A stretch of 11,475 nucleotides of DNA from DATMFV01 sp964651005 (GCA_964651005.1 CAZYVL010000082.1:1-11475); one strand, 5' to 3'. Positions 1 to 7,602 are shown, counted from the first letter of the stretch. Program-made: numbers and translations. Notes: a model not told the origin generated them from the sequence alone.

Positions 1-1
1 G

Positions 2-1039
2 GCGATCGTTTCGTTGACCCAGCCGCTGCTGCGTGGCGCGGGGCGCGATTTGCAGAGGGAGCCGCGCGTCGCCGCCGAGCACGCGTTGCTCGACTCGCTG
101 CGCGGCTACCGGTTGACGGTGGAGAACTTTGCCATCGGCGTCATCCGCGATTTCCTGACCATCCAGAATCTCCGCGCCAAGATCCGCAGCCGGGAAGACA
201 AACGCGACGCCTTCGAACGGCTCATCAAGCGTTCCGAGGCGTTCTACAAGCTGGGCCGGGAATCGGAGATTGAGGTGCTCCGCGCGACCCAGGAGCGCCT
301 CCTCGTCGAGCAGCAGCTTCTCGACCTGGAGCTTGACCTCAAAAACCGGCTGGAACTCTTCGCCGTCACCCTCAACCTCAACGGCATGCCCCCGCTGGAG
401 CTTGTGGAGTTCGAGATTCCCGTCCATACCCTGCGGCGTCAGCCCGAGGAGATCGTGGCGCGGGCGCTCGCGGCGCGGCCCGATCTGCGCAGCGCCGCCG
501 CCGCCGTGGAGGACTGCACGCGCAAGCTCAAGTTCGCCCGGCGCGGTCTGCTGCCCGATCTCGATCTCAAGCTTGCCGCCAACGCTTCCAACAGCGACGT
601 GCGCACCGGCACGGGGGTTCTCTCCGAGGAGTACCTCGCGGGCCTCACCTTCTCGCTGCCGCTGGAGCGGACCAAGGAGCGCCTCTCCGTCTTCGGCGCC
701 GTGCTGACGCTGGCGCAGAGCCAGCGGGAGCTCGCGACGGCGCGCGCCAACGTCGCCGCCGGGGTCCGGTACGGCGCCAACCAGATCAAGAGCTATGAAA
801 ACGCGCTCAAGATTCAGGATTCCATCGTCGATTCCAGCCTCCAGGGCGTGAAAATCGCCGGGTTCCGCTTCGAGCGCGGGGAGGCTTCCAACCGGACCGT
901 GATCGACGCCAACACCGCTCTCTCCAACGCCATCAACGCGCGGCTCGACCTCCGGCTGGCCCACTACATCGCCTCGCTCCAGCTCCGGCGCGACATGGGG
1001 CTGCTCGATACCGCCGCCCCCGCGCTGCTGCTGCAATAA
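2..1039 (+). CDS. TolC-family outer membrane efflux protein (5' end outside window)
   Basis: This is the C-terminal 345 codons of an outer-membrane factor, the trimeric channel-tunnel that carries substrates across the outer membrane in tripartite pumps and type I secretion. The frame is open from base 2, so the true start lies upstream; the TTG at 14 is internal. The first visible residues (AIVSLTQPLLRGAGRD) match the 'QPLLRG' element that precedes a long helix in TolC proteins. Two helical repeats follow, with the family-typical stretch ARALAARPDLRSAAAAVED near codons 155-173 and LLPDLDLKL shortly after. A beta-strand-like segment (EEYLAGLTFSLPL) and a last helical hairpin with Asn/Ala-rich turns come next. 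It stops with TAA nine bases before the adaptor gene, so the two are very likely co-transcribed. The family is clear; the substrate cannot be told from this part. Confidence 0.9.
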   Translation, partial: AIVSLTQPLLRGAGRDLQREPRVAAEHALLDSLRGYRLTVENFAIGVIRDFLTIQNLRAKIRSREDKRDAFERLIKRSEAFYKLGRESEIEVLRATQERLLVEQQLLDLELDLKNRLELFAVTLNLNGMPPLELVEFEIPVHTLRRQPEEIVARALAARPDLRSAAAAVEDCTRKLKFARRGLLPDLDLKLAANASNSDVRTGTGVLSEEYLAGLTFSLPLERTKERLSVFGAVLTLAQSQRELATARANVAAGVRYGANQIKSYENALKIQDSIVDSSLQGVKIAGFRFERGEASNRTVIDANTALSNAINARLDLRLAHYIASLQLRRDMGLLDTAAPALLLQ

Positions 1040-1048
1040 TCCCTTCCC

Positions 1049-1969
1049 ATGCAATTCCGCCCGCTCCTTTTTTCCGCTTTTGCCACCGCGTTCCTTCCCT
1101 CTGCGGCATCGTTTGCCCAGGCCAGGACTCAAACCCATGCAGGGAAGGGGACACCGCTTGCCAGTGCCCTGTCGGAACCGGCCACGCTCGAATACCTCGC
1201 CCCGGCGGGCACGGTGAAGCGGGGCGAAATCGTCGCCGTGCTCGACTGTAGCGCCCCGGCGGCGAAACTGCGCGGGGCGGAATCCGCGCTCGAAGCGAAA
1301 CGCGCCGAAGCGCGCGAGGAAGAAAAAGCCGCCGCCGCCGCCCGGGAAGATCAGGCACGGGAGATGGCCGAAGCGGAAGAAGCCGTGAAGGACGCCGAAC
1401 GCGCGCTGGGCAAATACAAGGAGGGCGAAGGCCCGGCGACAGAACTGGCGCTCCAGCTCGCGTTGCACGACGCGGAAGCCACCTGGAAAGGGCAGACCGA
1501 TCGCTTCAACGCGCGCGACAAGCTGCTTGCCAAAGGCTTTATCCAGAAGGTCGAATACGACAACGAGGAGGTGCTCCTCAAGAGGGCGACGCTGGCCCTC
1601 GAAGAGGCGAAAATCAAGCTCGCCGCCTTCACCAAATACGACAAGGAGCAGACCACCGCCAAACTCGCCCGCGCCCTCGCGGGAAAAAAGGAAACCGTGG
1701 AAAAGCTCAAGGCGCGCACGACGGCGGACGCCGCCGCCGCGAAGGAAGCCGCCGAGCGCGCGGAAGCGGAACTCCGGTCGCTCCAAGAGGAGCGCGACCA
1801 TTGGGCCGCTTTGCTGAAAAAAGCCGTCCTCCGCGCCGCCACGGAAGGCGTTTTCACCCCCGGCGATCCTGCCAGAACGGGGACGGGGACGGGCCTGAAA
1901 TTGCGCCTCGGTGATCCCGTTGCCCCCGGGCAGGTGATCGGCGTCCTCGGAGCGTCGCGCGGAGAGTAG
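1049..1969 (+). CDS. HlyD/RND-type periplasmic adaptor (membrane fusion protein), short form
   Basis: This 306-residue protein probably bridges an inner-membrane pump to the TolC-like channel encoded just upstream. Residues 1-25 form a signal peptide ending near FAQA, so it is exported. Residues 48-70 (LAPAGTVKRGEIVAVLDCS) are the first half of a lipoyl/biotinyl-like domain. Residues 70-258 are almost wholly Ala/Glu/Lys/Arg-rich heptad sequence, a long coiled-coil hairpin with a loop around 150-170 (KGFIQKVEYDNEE, the usual hairpin-turn region). Residues 258-302 (LRAATEGVFTPGD, then GDPVAPGQVIGVLG) complete the lipoyl domain. The protein then stops, without the beta-barrel and membrane-proximal domains that most HlyD/AcrA proteins carry, and it is shorter than typical members. 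The ATG is chosen for the signal peptide; its leader is TAATCCCTTCCC, with no Shine-Dalgarno sequence. The role is inferred from domains and neighbour. Confidence 0.8.
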   Translation: MQFRPLLFSAFATAFLPSAASFAQARTQTHAGKGTPLASALSEPATLEYLAPAGTVKRGEIVAVLDCSAPAAKLRGAESALEAKRAEAREEEKAAAAAREDQAREMAEAEEAVKDAERALGKYKEGEGPATELALQLALHDAEATWKGQTDRFNARDKLLAKGFIQKVEYDNEEVLLKRATLALEEAKIKLAAFTKYDKEQTTAKLARALAGKKETVEKLKARTTADAAAAKEAAERAEAELRSLQEERDHWAALLKKAVLRAATEGVFTPGDPARTGTGTGLKLRLGDPVAPGQVIGVLGASRGE

Positions 1970-1970
1970 C

Positions 1971-1993
1971 GCGGCGCGCAGCCGCTATTTTTT
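1971..1993 (+). terminator. Probable intrinsic terminator of the tolC-hlyD transcript
   Basis: The arms GCGGC (1971-1975) and GCCGC (1981-1985) form a 5-bp all-GC stem around a 5-base loop, followed at once by TATTTTTT (1986-1993). It begins one base after the adaptor stop codon, the right place to end the plus-strand transcript. The 3' arm and T-run overlap the final codons of the convergent gene on the other strand; the T-run is the complement of its terminal Lys-Lys codons. The stem is short, so efficiency is uncertain. Confidence 0.5.
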
Positions 1994-4419
1994 GGGCGGA
2001 ATGCCGAGTTTCAGGCGAATTTTTCGGTCTCTCTCCGCGACGGCCTCCTGCTGCTTTCGGGTAAGCGGCTGATCCGATAAGAGTTCCTCTTCGCCGCATT
2101 CCATCCGGCCCTCGGCAATGTCGTAGCAGGCGAAGAAAGTGTCCTCATGTCGCAGGCCGATGACCTGGGAGTCTGCCGACCAGACGAGTTCGGGTTTGAT
2201 GCCGACGAAAAGAACACGGCGGGGGATGGCATCGGGTTCCTCGGCGAGATCAATTTCATAGCCCGGGTCGAGAAAACTGGCATCCGCCACATAGGCCCGC
2301 TTGCGGCCATCCGGGGAGGGGACGGTAGCGATCACAACGGCGCTCATCGGAAAACCGGGGCCAACCATTTCCGTATAGTGCTGGCCCTTGTCATTGGAGA
2401 TGAAGTGGGTCTTCGGGAGCGCGAACCAATCCTTGCCCGGAGGGAGACCCTCTTTCGGTAGCCGGATTCCCGAGACAAGCAACATGGCGCGGTCCGCCTT
2501 GATTGCCGTCAAATAGTCAACCGATGGCACCGGAAGCGGCTTCCACTCTTTTCCGCTGTCGAGGGAACGCTCAACCACGTAGGGAATGCCCCGTTGGGGA
2601 GTCGAAGTGGGCCGGGTGCCCCAAAGGAGCAGTTGGTCTTTTGCGAGCAGGACGAACCCGGCGGGGCGGTAATCGAATTTCCGCACAACGACCCACGGCG
2701 CGCGACGGGATTCCCTGTAAATGAGTGCGGCGGGATCGCGAAAGAGCACCCAGAGGCCGTCTTCAAGGGACCATCCGGCCAGGCTTTTCGCAAGCGGCGG
2801 AAAGGCAAGGCCGTCGATCTCGATTCGTGTCTTCGAAGCGGCTCCCATTCTTCCCAACGAGGCGGAAGAGATGGGTCGCGGGACGGGATTCGGCTTTTCA
2901 GGCTTGTTTTGGCTGGGTGTCCTGCTCGCGGGCCTTTCCGGCTTTTTCGAATAAACGATCTGGGTAAAGTGAAAGGTGCCAGCGTGGCCCTTGACGGTCG
3001 TTTGGCCGTAGATCGCGCCCGCCCATTGGGCATACGGGTTCGGGAGCGGGATTTTGATGGAAAGAGCTTTGGGGTCCGGGTCTTCCAGCCGACAATGAAT
3101 CTTGATCGGTTTCTCGCCCGGCTTAGGTGGTTGGATCACGCATTCGAGTTCCTCAAAATCCGCCGCCTCCACGACGGCGAGTTGCATGGCAATCGCGTTT
3201 TCATTTTCATTCGCCGAACTCCAGCGCACGCCGGGAAGCGGCTTGCGGGAAGGCGGCCCGTCTTTACGGTAAATCTCCCGGTGAAAGGATTCGGAACCCG
3301 AGCCATCCGTCCCGTCGGAAAGAATCAGCGCGCCCTCGCCGTCGAGGACTTTCCCGTTTGGGGTGCCATTCCGGTCAAAACTCGCGGCTTCGGCGAGGCG
3401 GTGCGTGAGGGGATCGTATTTTTTGGAAACCATCACCGCTCCCTCGGGATACCACTGCGTTCCTCTAAGTGTGTTCACCCCGTCGCGAACCGTCTCTTCA
3501 AGCTTCTGCCCGTTTTGTGCGTAGCGGCTGCTGGTGCCCACCGCCTGGCCCTGTTTGTAGTGTGCCTGGAATTGGATTTTCCCGTTCTCGTACCAATAGG
3601 TCGTCTCCCCCTCCAGCTTCCCGGCGACATAGGAGGTCTGGCTGTTGAGCCAGCCCGCAGGCGCCCACTGTTTTTCGACGCCGTTCTTTTGTCCGTTAAG
3701 ATATTCGGTCTCCGTCGAAATTTTTCCTTTGGCGTAGTCGTGATAAAAAATTTNNNNNNNNNNNNNNNNNNNNNNNNNNNNNNNNNNNNNNNNNNNNNNN
3801 NNNNNNNNNNNNNNNNNNNNNNNNNNNNNNNNNNNNNNNNNNNNNNNNNNNNNAGATATTCGGTCTCCGTCGAAATTTTTCCTTTGGCGTAGTCGTGATA
3901 AAAAATTTCGCGCCCATTCTTTAACCCGTCGGCATATTCGGTTTCCCGCCGGATGACAGTGCTCTTGCCGCCGTCGGCGGGTGCGAACTCGATCCGCTTC
4001 CCCTGGCCCTCCTTGAGTTCCGTCAACAGCTTGCCGTCGCTTGAATAGTAACGCCCTTGCATCAGCTTCCCGTTCTCGAAAACCTCGTCCGTCTGGAGTG
4101 TGCCGTCGGGATACCAGGTTTTCGCGGGGCCATCTTCCTTCAACTCCTTCCGGCTCTGGAGCTTGAAGGGAATCCCGTTGGGATAGAGCGAGAGCCATGA
4201 GCCGTTGCGCATCGTTTCCATCTGCCGTTTCTGGATTTCTTCCGGAGAAAGCCCGGCATAGGCCCGCAGTTCGGCAGGCGGGTTCACGACGAAGACGCCC
4301 GGATCGGCAACGGCCTGCTTCACATACTGGCGCAGCGCGTCTTCCGAAACGGCGCCCAGCGAGAGCGGGAGCATCAGGAGCGTGAAAAACACCCCGCAGG
4401 AATGGAGCCTTCTAAACAT
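1985..4419 (-). CDS. Exported YwqK-repeat / Asp-box (BNR-like) protein, split by an assembly gap
   Basis: Read through the gap (see the 3754-3853 entry), this is one protein of 759 residues. The ATG at 4419 starts a good signal peptide (MFRRLHSCGVFFTLLMLPLS...GAVS); an in-frame ATG at 4512 would bury it and overlap the upstream gene. Residues about 70-285 hold a series of 20-25-residue YwqK/MORN-like beta-hairpin repeats, e.g. TWYPDGTLQTDEVFENGKL, IFYHDYAKGKISTETEY and WYENGKIQFQAHYKQGQ. Residues 330-430 are an unrecognised beta-rich stretch, followed by a Pro/Lys-rich linker (KPERPASRTPSQNKPEKPNP). The C-terminal half looks like a beta-propeller: two Asp boxes of the S-x-D-x-G-x-x-W/Y type are visible, SLDSGKEW (567-574) and SNDKGQHY (623-630). 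YwqK repeats are often annotated as 'toxin-antitoxin system antitoxin', but there is no toxin partner here and the protein is exported, so I do not transfer that. Function is unknown; a binding or surface role is a guess. Confidence 0.75.
2375..2398 (-). other. Asp-box motif SNDKGQHY in the YwqK/BNR protein
   Basis: The codons read S-N-D-K-G-Q-H-Y, fitting the S-x-D-x-G-x-x-(W/F/Y) Asp box that marks blade turns in sialidase/BNR and sortilin-like beta-propellers. Confidence 0.6.
2543..2566 (-). other. Asp-box motif SLDSGKEW in the YwqK/BNR protein
   Basis: The codons read S-L-D-S-G-K-E-W, an exact S-x-D-x-G-x-x-W Asp box. With the second box 56 residues further on, a spacing that fits one propeller blade, it supports a BNR-like propeller in the C-terminal half. 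Confidence 0.7.
3699..3753. repeat. 55-bp exact direct repeat, left copy at gap edge
   Basis: The sequence from AGATATTCGG to TAAAAAATTT is identical, base for base, to 3854-3908 on the other side of the N run. Both copies abut the Ns in the arrangement expected of two contig ends that overlap but were not merged. It encodes IFYHDYAKGKISTETEY of the YwqK protein. Confidence 0.95.
3754..3853. other. Assembly gap of exactly 100 Ns
   Basis: There are exactly 100 undetermined bases, the conventional length for a gap of unknown size. The gap lies inside the YwqK-repeat gene and shifts its frame. Deleting the Ns plus one copy of the flanking 55-bp repeat (155 bases) joins the two halves in one frame: ...GREIFYHDYAKGKISTETEY then LNGQKNGVEKQW... 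The gene length from 4419 to 1985 then becomes 2280 bases, 760 codons including the stop. Confidence 0.97.
3854..3908. repeat. 55-bp exact direct repeat, right copy at gap edge
   Basis: Second copy of the 3699-3753 sequence, starting at the first base after the N run. Beyond 3908 the sequence continues into the N-terminal part of the YwqK protein (codons for GLKNGRE), with no further identity to the left side. Confidence 0.95.
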
Positions 4420-4492
4420 GATTGGCTGCTTGAGTTGATTTGCTCCTTTTTTATGGAGGGTATGCTGTATGCGCAGAGGGACTGCAATCCGG

Positions 4493-5224
4493 TTATTCCC
4501 GGGGAAAAACACAAATCGAAACCGTTGTCCCGGTGCGTACCATCTGTTGGGCCAATATCCTGGCTTCCTTCAGTTTCTTTTCGGACGTGAATACGATCAG
4601 GGATGAGGCGCAACGGCTATGCAAATAGCCCAGCAGGTATCCCACCCTGAAGGAAGATTTTTCAAACTGCGGGCGGTCGGCAAGAACTCCTTCGGGAAGG
4701 GACGGTTTGCGGACAAAGCTGAAGCCCACCACCTTGGGCGAGGCGAGCTTCCTCCGGGCGGAATCGGGATCAATCAGCGCGAACCGCCCCTTGGAAGCAT
4801 CGCCAACCCAAAGGTGGCAGCGAACAGCACTATTTAAAAAGGTAATATTCTTTTTCCCGCCGTAGGGAATGGTTTCCGAGAAAGACTCCTTGAGCTTTGT
4901 CCCTTTTCCATCTTCCAGAAGAGTGTCGAAAAAAGCGGTAAACCCTCTTTCATCAACCTCAATCGCTTTGACGGAAATGCGAAGCTGCCGCTTGCCTGGT
5001 TCTACAATCGCAAAGCTCGAAGAGTCGGTGCTGGCGTTCAACTCCCATGGAGCCTTCGGTTCCCCCGTCCATTCCTTGATCGCATCCCCGAACTGGCAGG
5101 AAACGAACAGGGAATACTGGGGGACTTCCCTTCCGAAGACGGCGGGGCCCAACGCCAGCAACGCGGCGAATACGGCAAGGCGCACAAACCCCGCTCCCTG
5201 AAAGAAAAAACCGATCTTTTTCAT
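4493..5224 (-). CDS. Exported protein of unknown function, 243 residues
   Basis: I do not recognise a family. The ATG at 5224 gives a textbook signal peptide: MKK, then a hydrophobic stretch over residues 12-30 ending near AVFG. The frame extends further upstream into rpoD, but that part is Arg/His/Ala-rich nonsense read across the sigma-factor gene. The mature part is mixed alpha/beta with four cysteines (C43, C136, C205, C239), enough for disulfides in an oxidising compartment. Residues 80-105 (RQLRISVKAIEVDERGFTAFFDTLLEDG) and 120-137 (PYGGKKNITFLNSAVRCHLW) look like a beta-sandwich or secretin-like small domain, but this is only an impression. No lipobox or other membrane segment is seen. 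It starts 50 bases after the rpoD stop and ends 73 bases before the YwqK gene, all on the same strand, so read-through from rpoD or co-expression with the YwqK gene is possible. The leader has no Shine-Dalgarno sequence (ACTCCTCCCCTGGC). Confidence 0.75.
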   Translation of the reverse strand: MKKIGFFFQGAGFVRLAVFAALLALGPAVFGREVPQYSLFVSCQFGDAIKEWTGEPKAPWELNASTDSSSFAIVEPGKRQLRISVKAIEVDERGFTAFFDTLLEDGKGTKLKESFSETIPYGGKKNITFLNSAVRCHLWVGDASKGRFALIDPDSARRKLASPKVVGFSFVRKPSLPEGVLADRPQFEKSSFRVGYLLGYLHSRCASSLIVFTSEKKLKEARILAQQMVRTGTTVSICVFPRE

Positions 5225-5274
5225 GCCAGGGGAGGAGTCCTGCGTCCGGGAATTTCGGAAACCGCCACGCTCCC

Positions 5275-7602
5275 TCAATAGACATCCGCTTCCAGGAAGC
5301 CTTCGAGCTGCCGGATGCGGGTGGGGTGGCGCATTTTCCGCAGCGCCTTTGCCTCGATCTGCCGGATGCGTTCGCGCGTGACCTTGAACTGGCGGCCCAC
5401 TTCTTCGAGCGTGCGGCTGTAGCCGTCCACGAGGCCGAAGCGTTGTTCGAGCACCTGTCGTTCGCGCTCGGTGAGCGTTTCGAGCACGTCCTTGATCTTC
5501 TCCTTGAGCAGCGTGATCGCCGTCATGTCGCTCGGGTTCTCCGCGCCTTTGTCCTCGATGAAATCGCCAAAGCTCGTGTCGTCGCTGTCGCCCACGGGGG
5601 ATTGCAGCGAGATCGGCTGCTGCGCCATCTTGAGCACGGCGCGCACCCGCTCCACGGGGAGCTGGATCTCCTCGGCCACCTCTTCGGGGCTCGGCTCGCG
5701 CCCGTACTCCTGCACAAGCTGCTTCTGCACGCGCATGAGCTTGTTGATCGTCTCGATCATGTGCACGGGGATGCGGATCGTGCGCGCCTGGTCGGCGATG
5801 GAACGGGTGATCGCCTGGCGAATCCACCACGTCGCATACGTGGAGAACTTGTAGCCCCGGCGGTATTCGAATTTCTCCACCGCCTTCATCAACCCCATGT
5901 TCCCCTCCTGGATCAAGTCGAGGAACGAAAGGCCGCGGTTGGTGTATTTCTTGGCGATGGAGATGACGAGCCGCAAGTTCGCCTCCACCATTTCCGTCTT
6001 CGCCTTGAGCGCCTTGCGCAGCCAGGTTTTCAGAGAGTGGTACTCCGCGACGAATTCATCGGGCGTCAGCCATGCGCGGGACTGGATCTCCTTCTGCTTG
6101 GCCGCGTAGGCGGCGGCGGATTCCGGCTTGCCGGACTGGGTGCGCTTGGCGATTTCGTCGCGCAGGAAGGAGACGGTGCGGAACTGTTCGTCGGCCAGGT
6201 TGACGAACTCCTCGGTCACCTTCTGCTTGAAGTAGAACTTGGGATAAAGCTTCTGGAGCGTGGCGTGCGCCTTGGTGAACTCCTGGTGCGCCTTGGTGCC
6301 GGCGCTCCGGGTCTGCCCCATGAGAATCTTGTACGCCCTGGCGGCCTCGGTGGAGGCGTGTTCGACCTGCTCGCACAGCTTCGGGAGCGCTTTCATGTAA
6401 CGCTCGCGGCTCTCGATCTTCTTGTCGAGGATCACCCGGTCGAAGCGTTCGCGCCCTTCGTTGAGCTTGGTGGCAAGATCAAGGTACGCACGCGCGATGA
6501 AGCCGAAGCGGTTGACGAATTTCTGCACGCTGAGTTCCGCCTCTTCGATCCGCTTGGAAATCTCCACCTCCTGCTCGCGGGTCAGCAGCGGCACCTGGCC
6601 CATCTGCTTGAGGTACATGCGAACGGGGTCATCCAGGATGTCGAGCTTCGTGTCGGTCTTGTCTTCCTCTTCCTCCTCCTCGGAGTCTTTCTTGCCGTCC
6701 TTGTAGGAGTCCACCTGGGAGGCGTCGATGATGTCGATCTCCAGTCCGCGCAGGCGGCCAAGGATCGTATCCATCTCGTCCGGGTCGCTGACGCTCGCGG
6801 GCAGCGCCTCGTTGAGATCGTCGAAAGTGAGATAGCCCTGCTCCTTGGCGAGTTTGATGAGTTCGCGGATTTTCTCCGCCATCTCCGGGGCGTCCGCGCT
6901 GAAGGCCGCCGCGATCGCTTCCGCGCTGGCCACGTTGACCGCGCCTGCTGCCGACGCGCCGGGAGTCTTTTCGTTCACCGCGTTCGCGCGGGAGGCTTTG
7001 GAATCCTTGGAATCCTTGGAATCCTTGGGCTCCTTTTTGCCGCTTTTATCGCCGGATGGCCGGGCGGGGGGAGTCGCAGTTGCGGTCTTGGTCTTGGACG
7101 ACGGGGCCGCTTTGCCGGGGGGCTTCGCGGATTTGGCCGGTTTGGCCGGTTTGGCCGATTTGGCGGCGTTGGCAGCCTTGGAAGGAGCGTCTGCCTTCGC
7201 GGGTTTGGCTGCCGGTTTCGCCTTGGGAGCCGGGGCCGCCGGTTTGGTCGCCTTGGAAACGGCCGGGGAGGGCTTCGACGGCTTGCCAGCGGGTTTGGAA
7301 GGGTGCGAAACCTTGGCGGCTGTTGGCTGGGCCTGGGCGGCAGGCCCGGTAGCTCCTTTGGCGCTGCTTTTCAGGGTCGGTTTCGAGCTGGCCGAAGCGG
7401 CTTTCAACGCGGTCGAAGCGGCCTCTTTTCCGGAAGTGCCGGGAGCCTTTTTCCCTGCCTGGCCTTTGCTGGAGGCAGAAGCCTTGAGGGTCGATGTCGG
7501 GGTTGGTTTATTACCGGATCGGCTCGGAGGAGGAGCCTTTTTGGATTTCGCTGCTGGGGCTGGTTTCGATTTGGGAGAGGAAGGCTTGGTCGGTTTGGTC
7601 AT
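5275..7602 (-). CDS. rpoD: Primary sigma factor RpoD (sigma-70) with long basic N-terminal extension
   Basis: This is the housekeeping sigma factor that directs RNA polymerase to -10/-35 promoters; 775 residues from the ATG at 7602 (a GTG at 7608 adds two). Residues 1-235 are an extra Lys/Ala/Pro/Ser-rich, presumably disordered segment. Region 1.1 follows (about 236-300, MAEKIRELIKLAKEQGYLTF) and an acidic run (EEEEEED). Region 1.2 starts at 325 (DDPVRMYLKQMG), then comes the non-conserved region. Region 2 runs from about 540 (LRLVISIAKKYTNRGLSFLD, DLIQEGNMGLMKAVEKFEYR), with the melting/-10 residues around W592-W593 (YATWWIRQAITRSIADQ). Regions 3 and 3.2 finger (SFGDFIEDKG) come next, and region 4.2 helix-turn-helix is near 730-757 (VTRERIRQIEAKALRKM). 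Regions 1.1 and the non-conserved insert mark it as RpoD rather than RpoS or RpoH. E. coli RpoD has 613 residues; nearly all the excess is the N-terminal extension. It lies 65 bases after dnaG, as in the classical macromolecular-synthesis operon. Confidence 0.97.
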   Translation of the reverse strand: MTKPTKPSSPKSKPAPAAKSKKAPPPSRSGNKPTPTSTLKASASSKGQAGKKAPGTSGKEAASTALKAASASSKPTLKSSAKGATGPAAQAQPTAAKVSHPSKPAGKPSKPSPAVSKATKPAAPAPKAKPAAKPAKADAPSKAANAAKSAKPAKPAKSAKPPGKAAPSSKTKTATATPPARPSGDKSGKKEPKDSKDSKDSKASRANAVNEKTPGASAAGAVNVASAEAIAAAFSADAPEMAEKIRELIKLAKEQGYLTFDDLNEALPASVSDPDEMDTILGRLRGLEIDIIDASQVDSYKDGKKDSEEEEEEDKTDTKLDILDDPVRMYLKQMGQVPLLTREQEVEISKRIEEAELSVQKFVNRFGFIARAYLDLATKLNEGRERFDRVILDKKIESRERYMKALPKLCEQVEHASTEAARAYKILMGQTRSAGTKAHQEFTKAHATLQKLYPKFYFKQKVTEEFVNLADEQFRTVSFLRDEIAKRTQSGKPESAAAYAAKQKEIQSRAWLTPDEFVAEYHSLKTWLRKALKAKTEMVEANLRLVISIAKKYTNRGLSFLDLIQEGNMGLMKAVEKFEYRRGYKFSTYATWWIRQAITRSIADQARTIRIPVHMIETINKLMRVQKQLVQEYGREPSPEEVAEEIQLPVERVRAVLKMAQQPISLQSPVGDSDDTSFGDFIEDKGAENPSDMTAITLLKEKIKDVLETLTERERQVLEQRFGLVDGYSRTLEEVGRQFKVTRERIRQIEAKALRKMRHPTRIRQLEGFLEADVY
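6998..7033 (-). repeat. 9-bp tandem repeat encoding KDS units in the RpoD extension
   Basis: Three perfect TTGGAATCC copies (6998-7024) and a fourth altered copy (7025-7033, TTGGGCTCC) encode EPKDSKDSKDSK on the minus strand. Because each unit is three codons, gain or loss of units keeps the frame. Confidence 0.85.
7132..7158 (-). repeat. 9-bp tandem repeat encoding PAK/SAK units in the RpoD extension
   Basis: Two perfect TTTGGCCGG copies and a third ending in GA give the AKPAKPAKSAK-type protein repeat. It is part of a longer stretch of degenerate Lys-Pro-Ala repeats running over about 7100-7300. Confidence 0.8.

Noticed and set aside
2594..3892. 432-codon plus-strand frame opposite the YwqK gene
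   Set aside because: It crosses the N gap and is antisense to a gene with a signal peptide, repeats and Asp boxes.
3699..3908. A genuine 55-bp direct duplication, or target-site duplication around an unsequenced insertion
   Set aside because: The copies abut a 100-N spacer exactly, and collapsing them restores the reading frame, which an insertion of arbitrary size would not be expected to do. Kept only as a residual alternative.
1985..4419. Toxin-antitoxin system, from the common name of YwqK proteins
   Set aside because: No toxin-like partner is adjacent, the protein is large and carries a signal peptide, and the name transfers poorly.
4493..5830. Longer 445-codon version of the 243-residue secreted protein starting inside rpoD
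   Set aside because: The extra 202 residues are out-of-frame rpoD sequence; the ATG at 5224 begins a clean signal peptide.
7100..7300. CRISPR-like or satellite array
   Set aside because: The short repeats are codon-phased, degenerate and lie inside the RpoD frame; there are no spacers or palindromic repeats.
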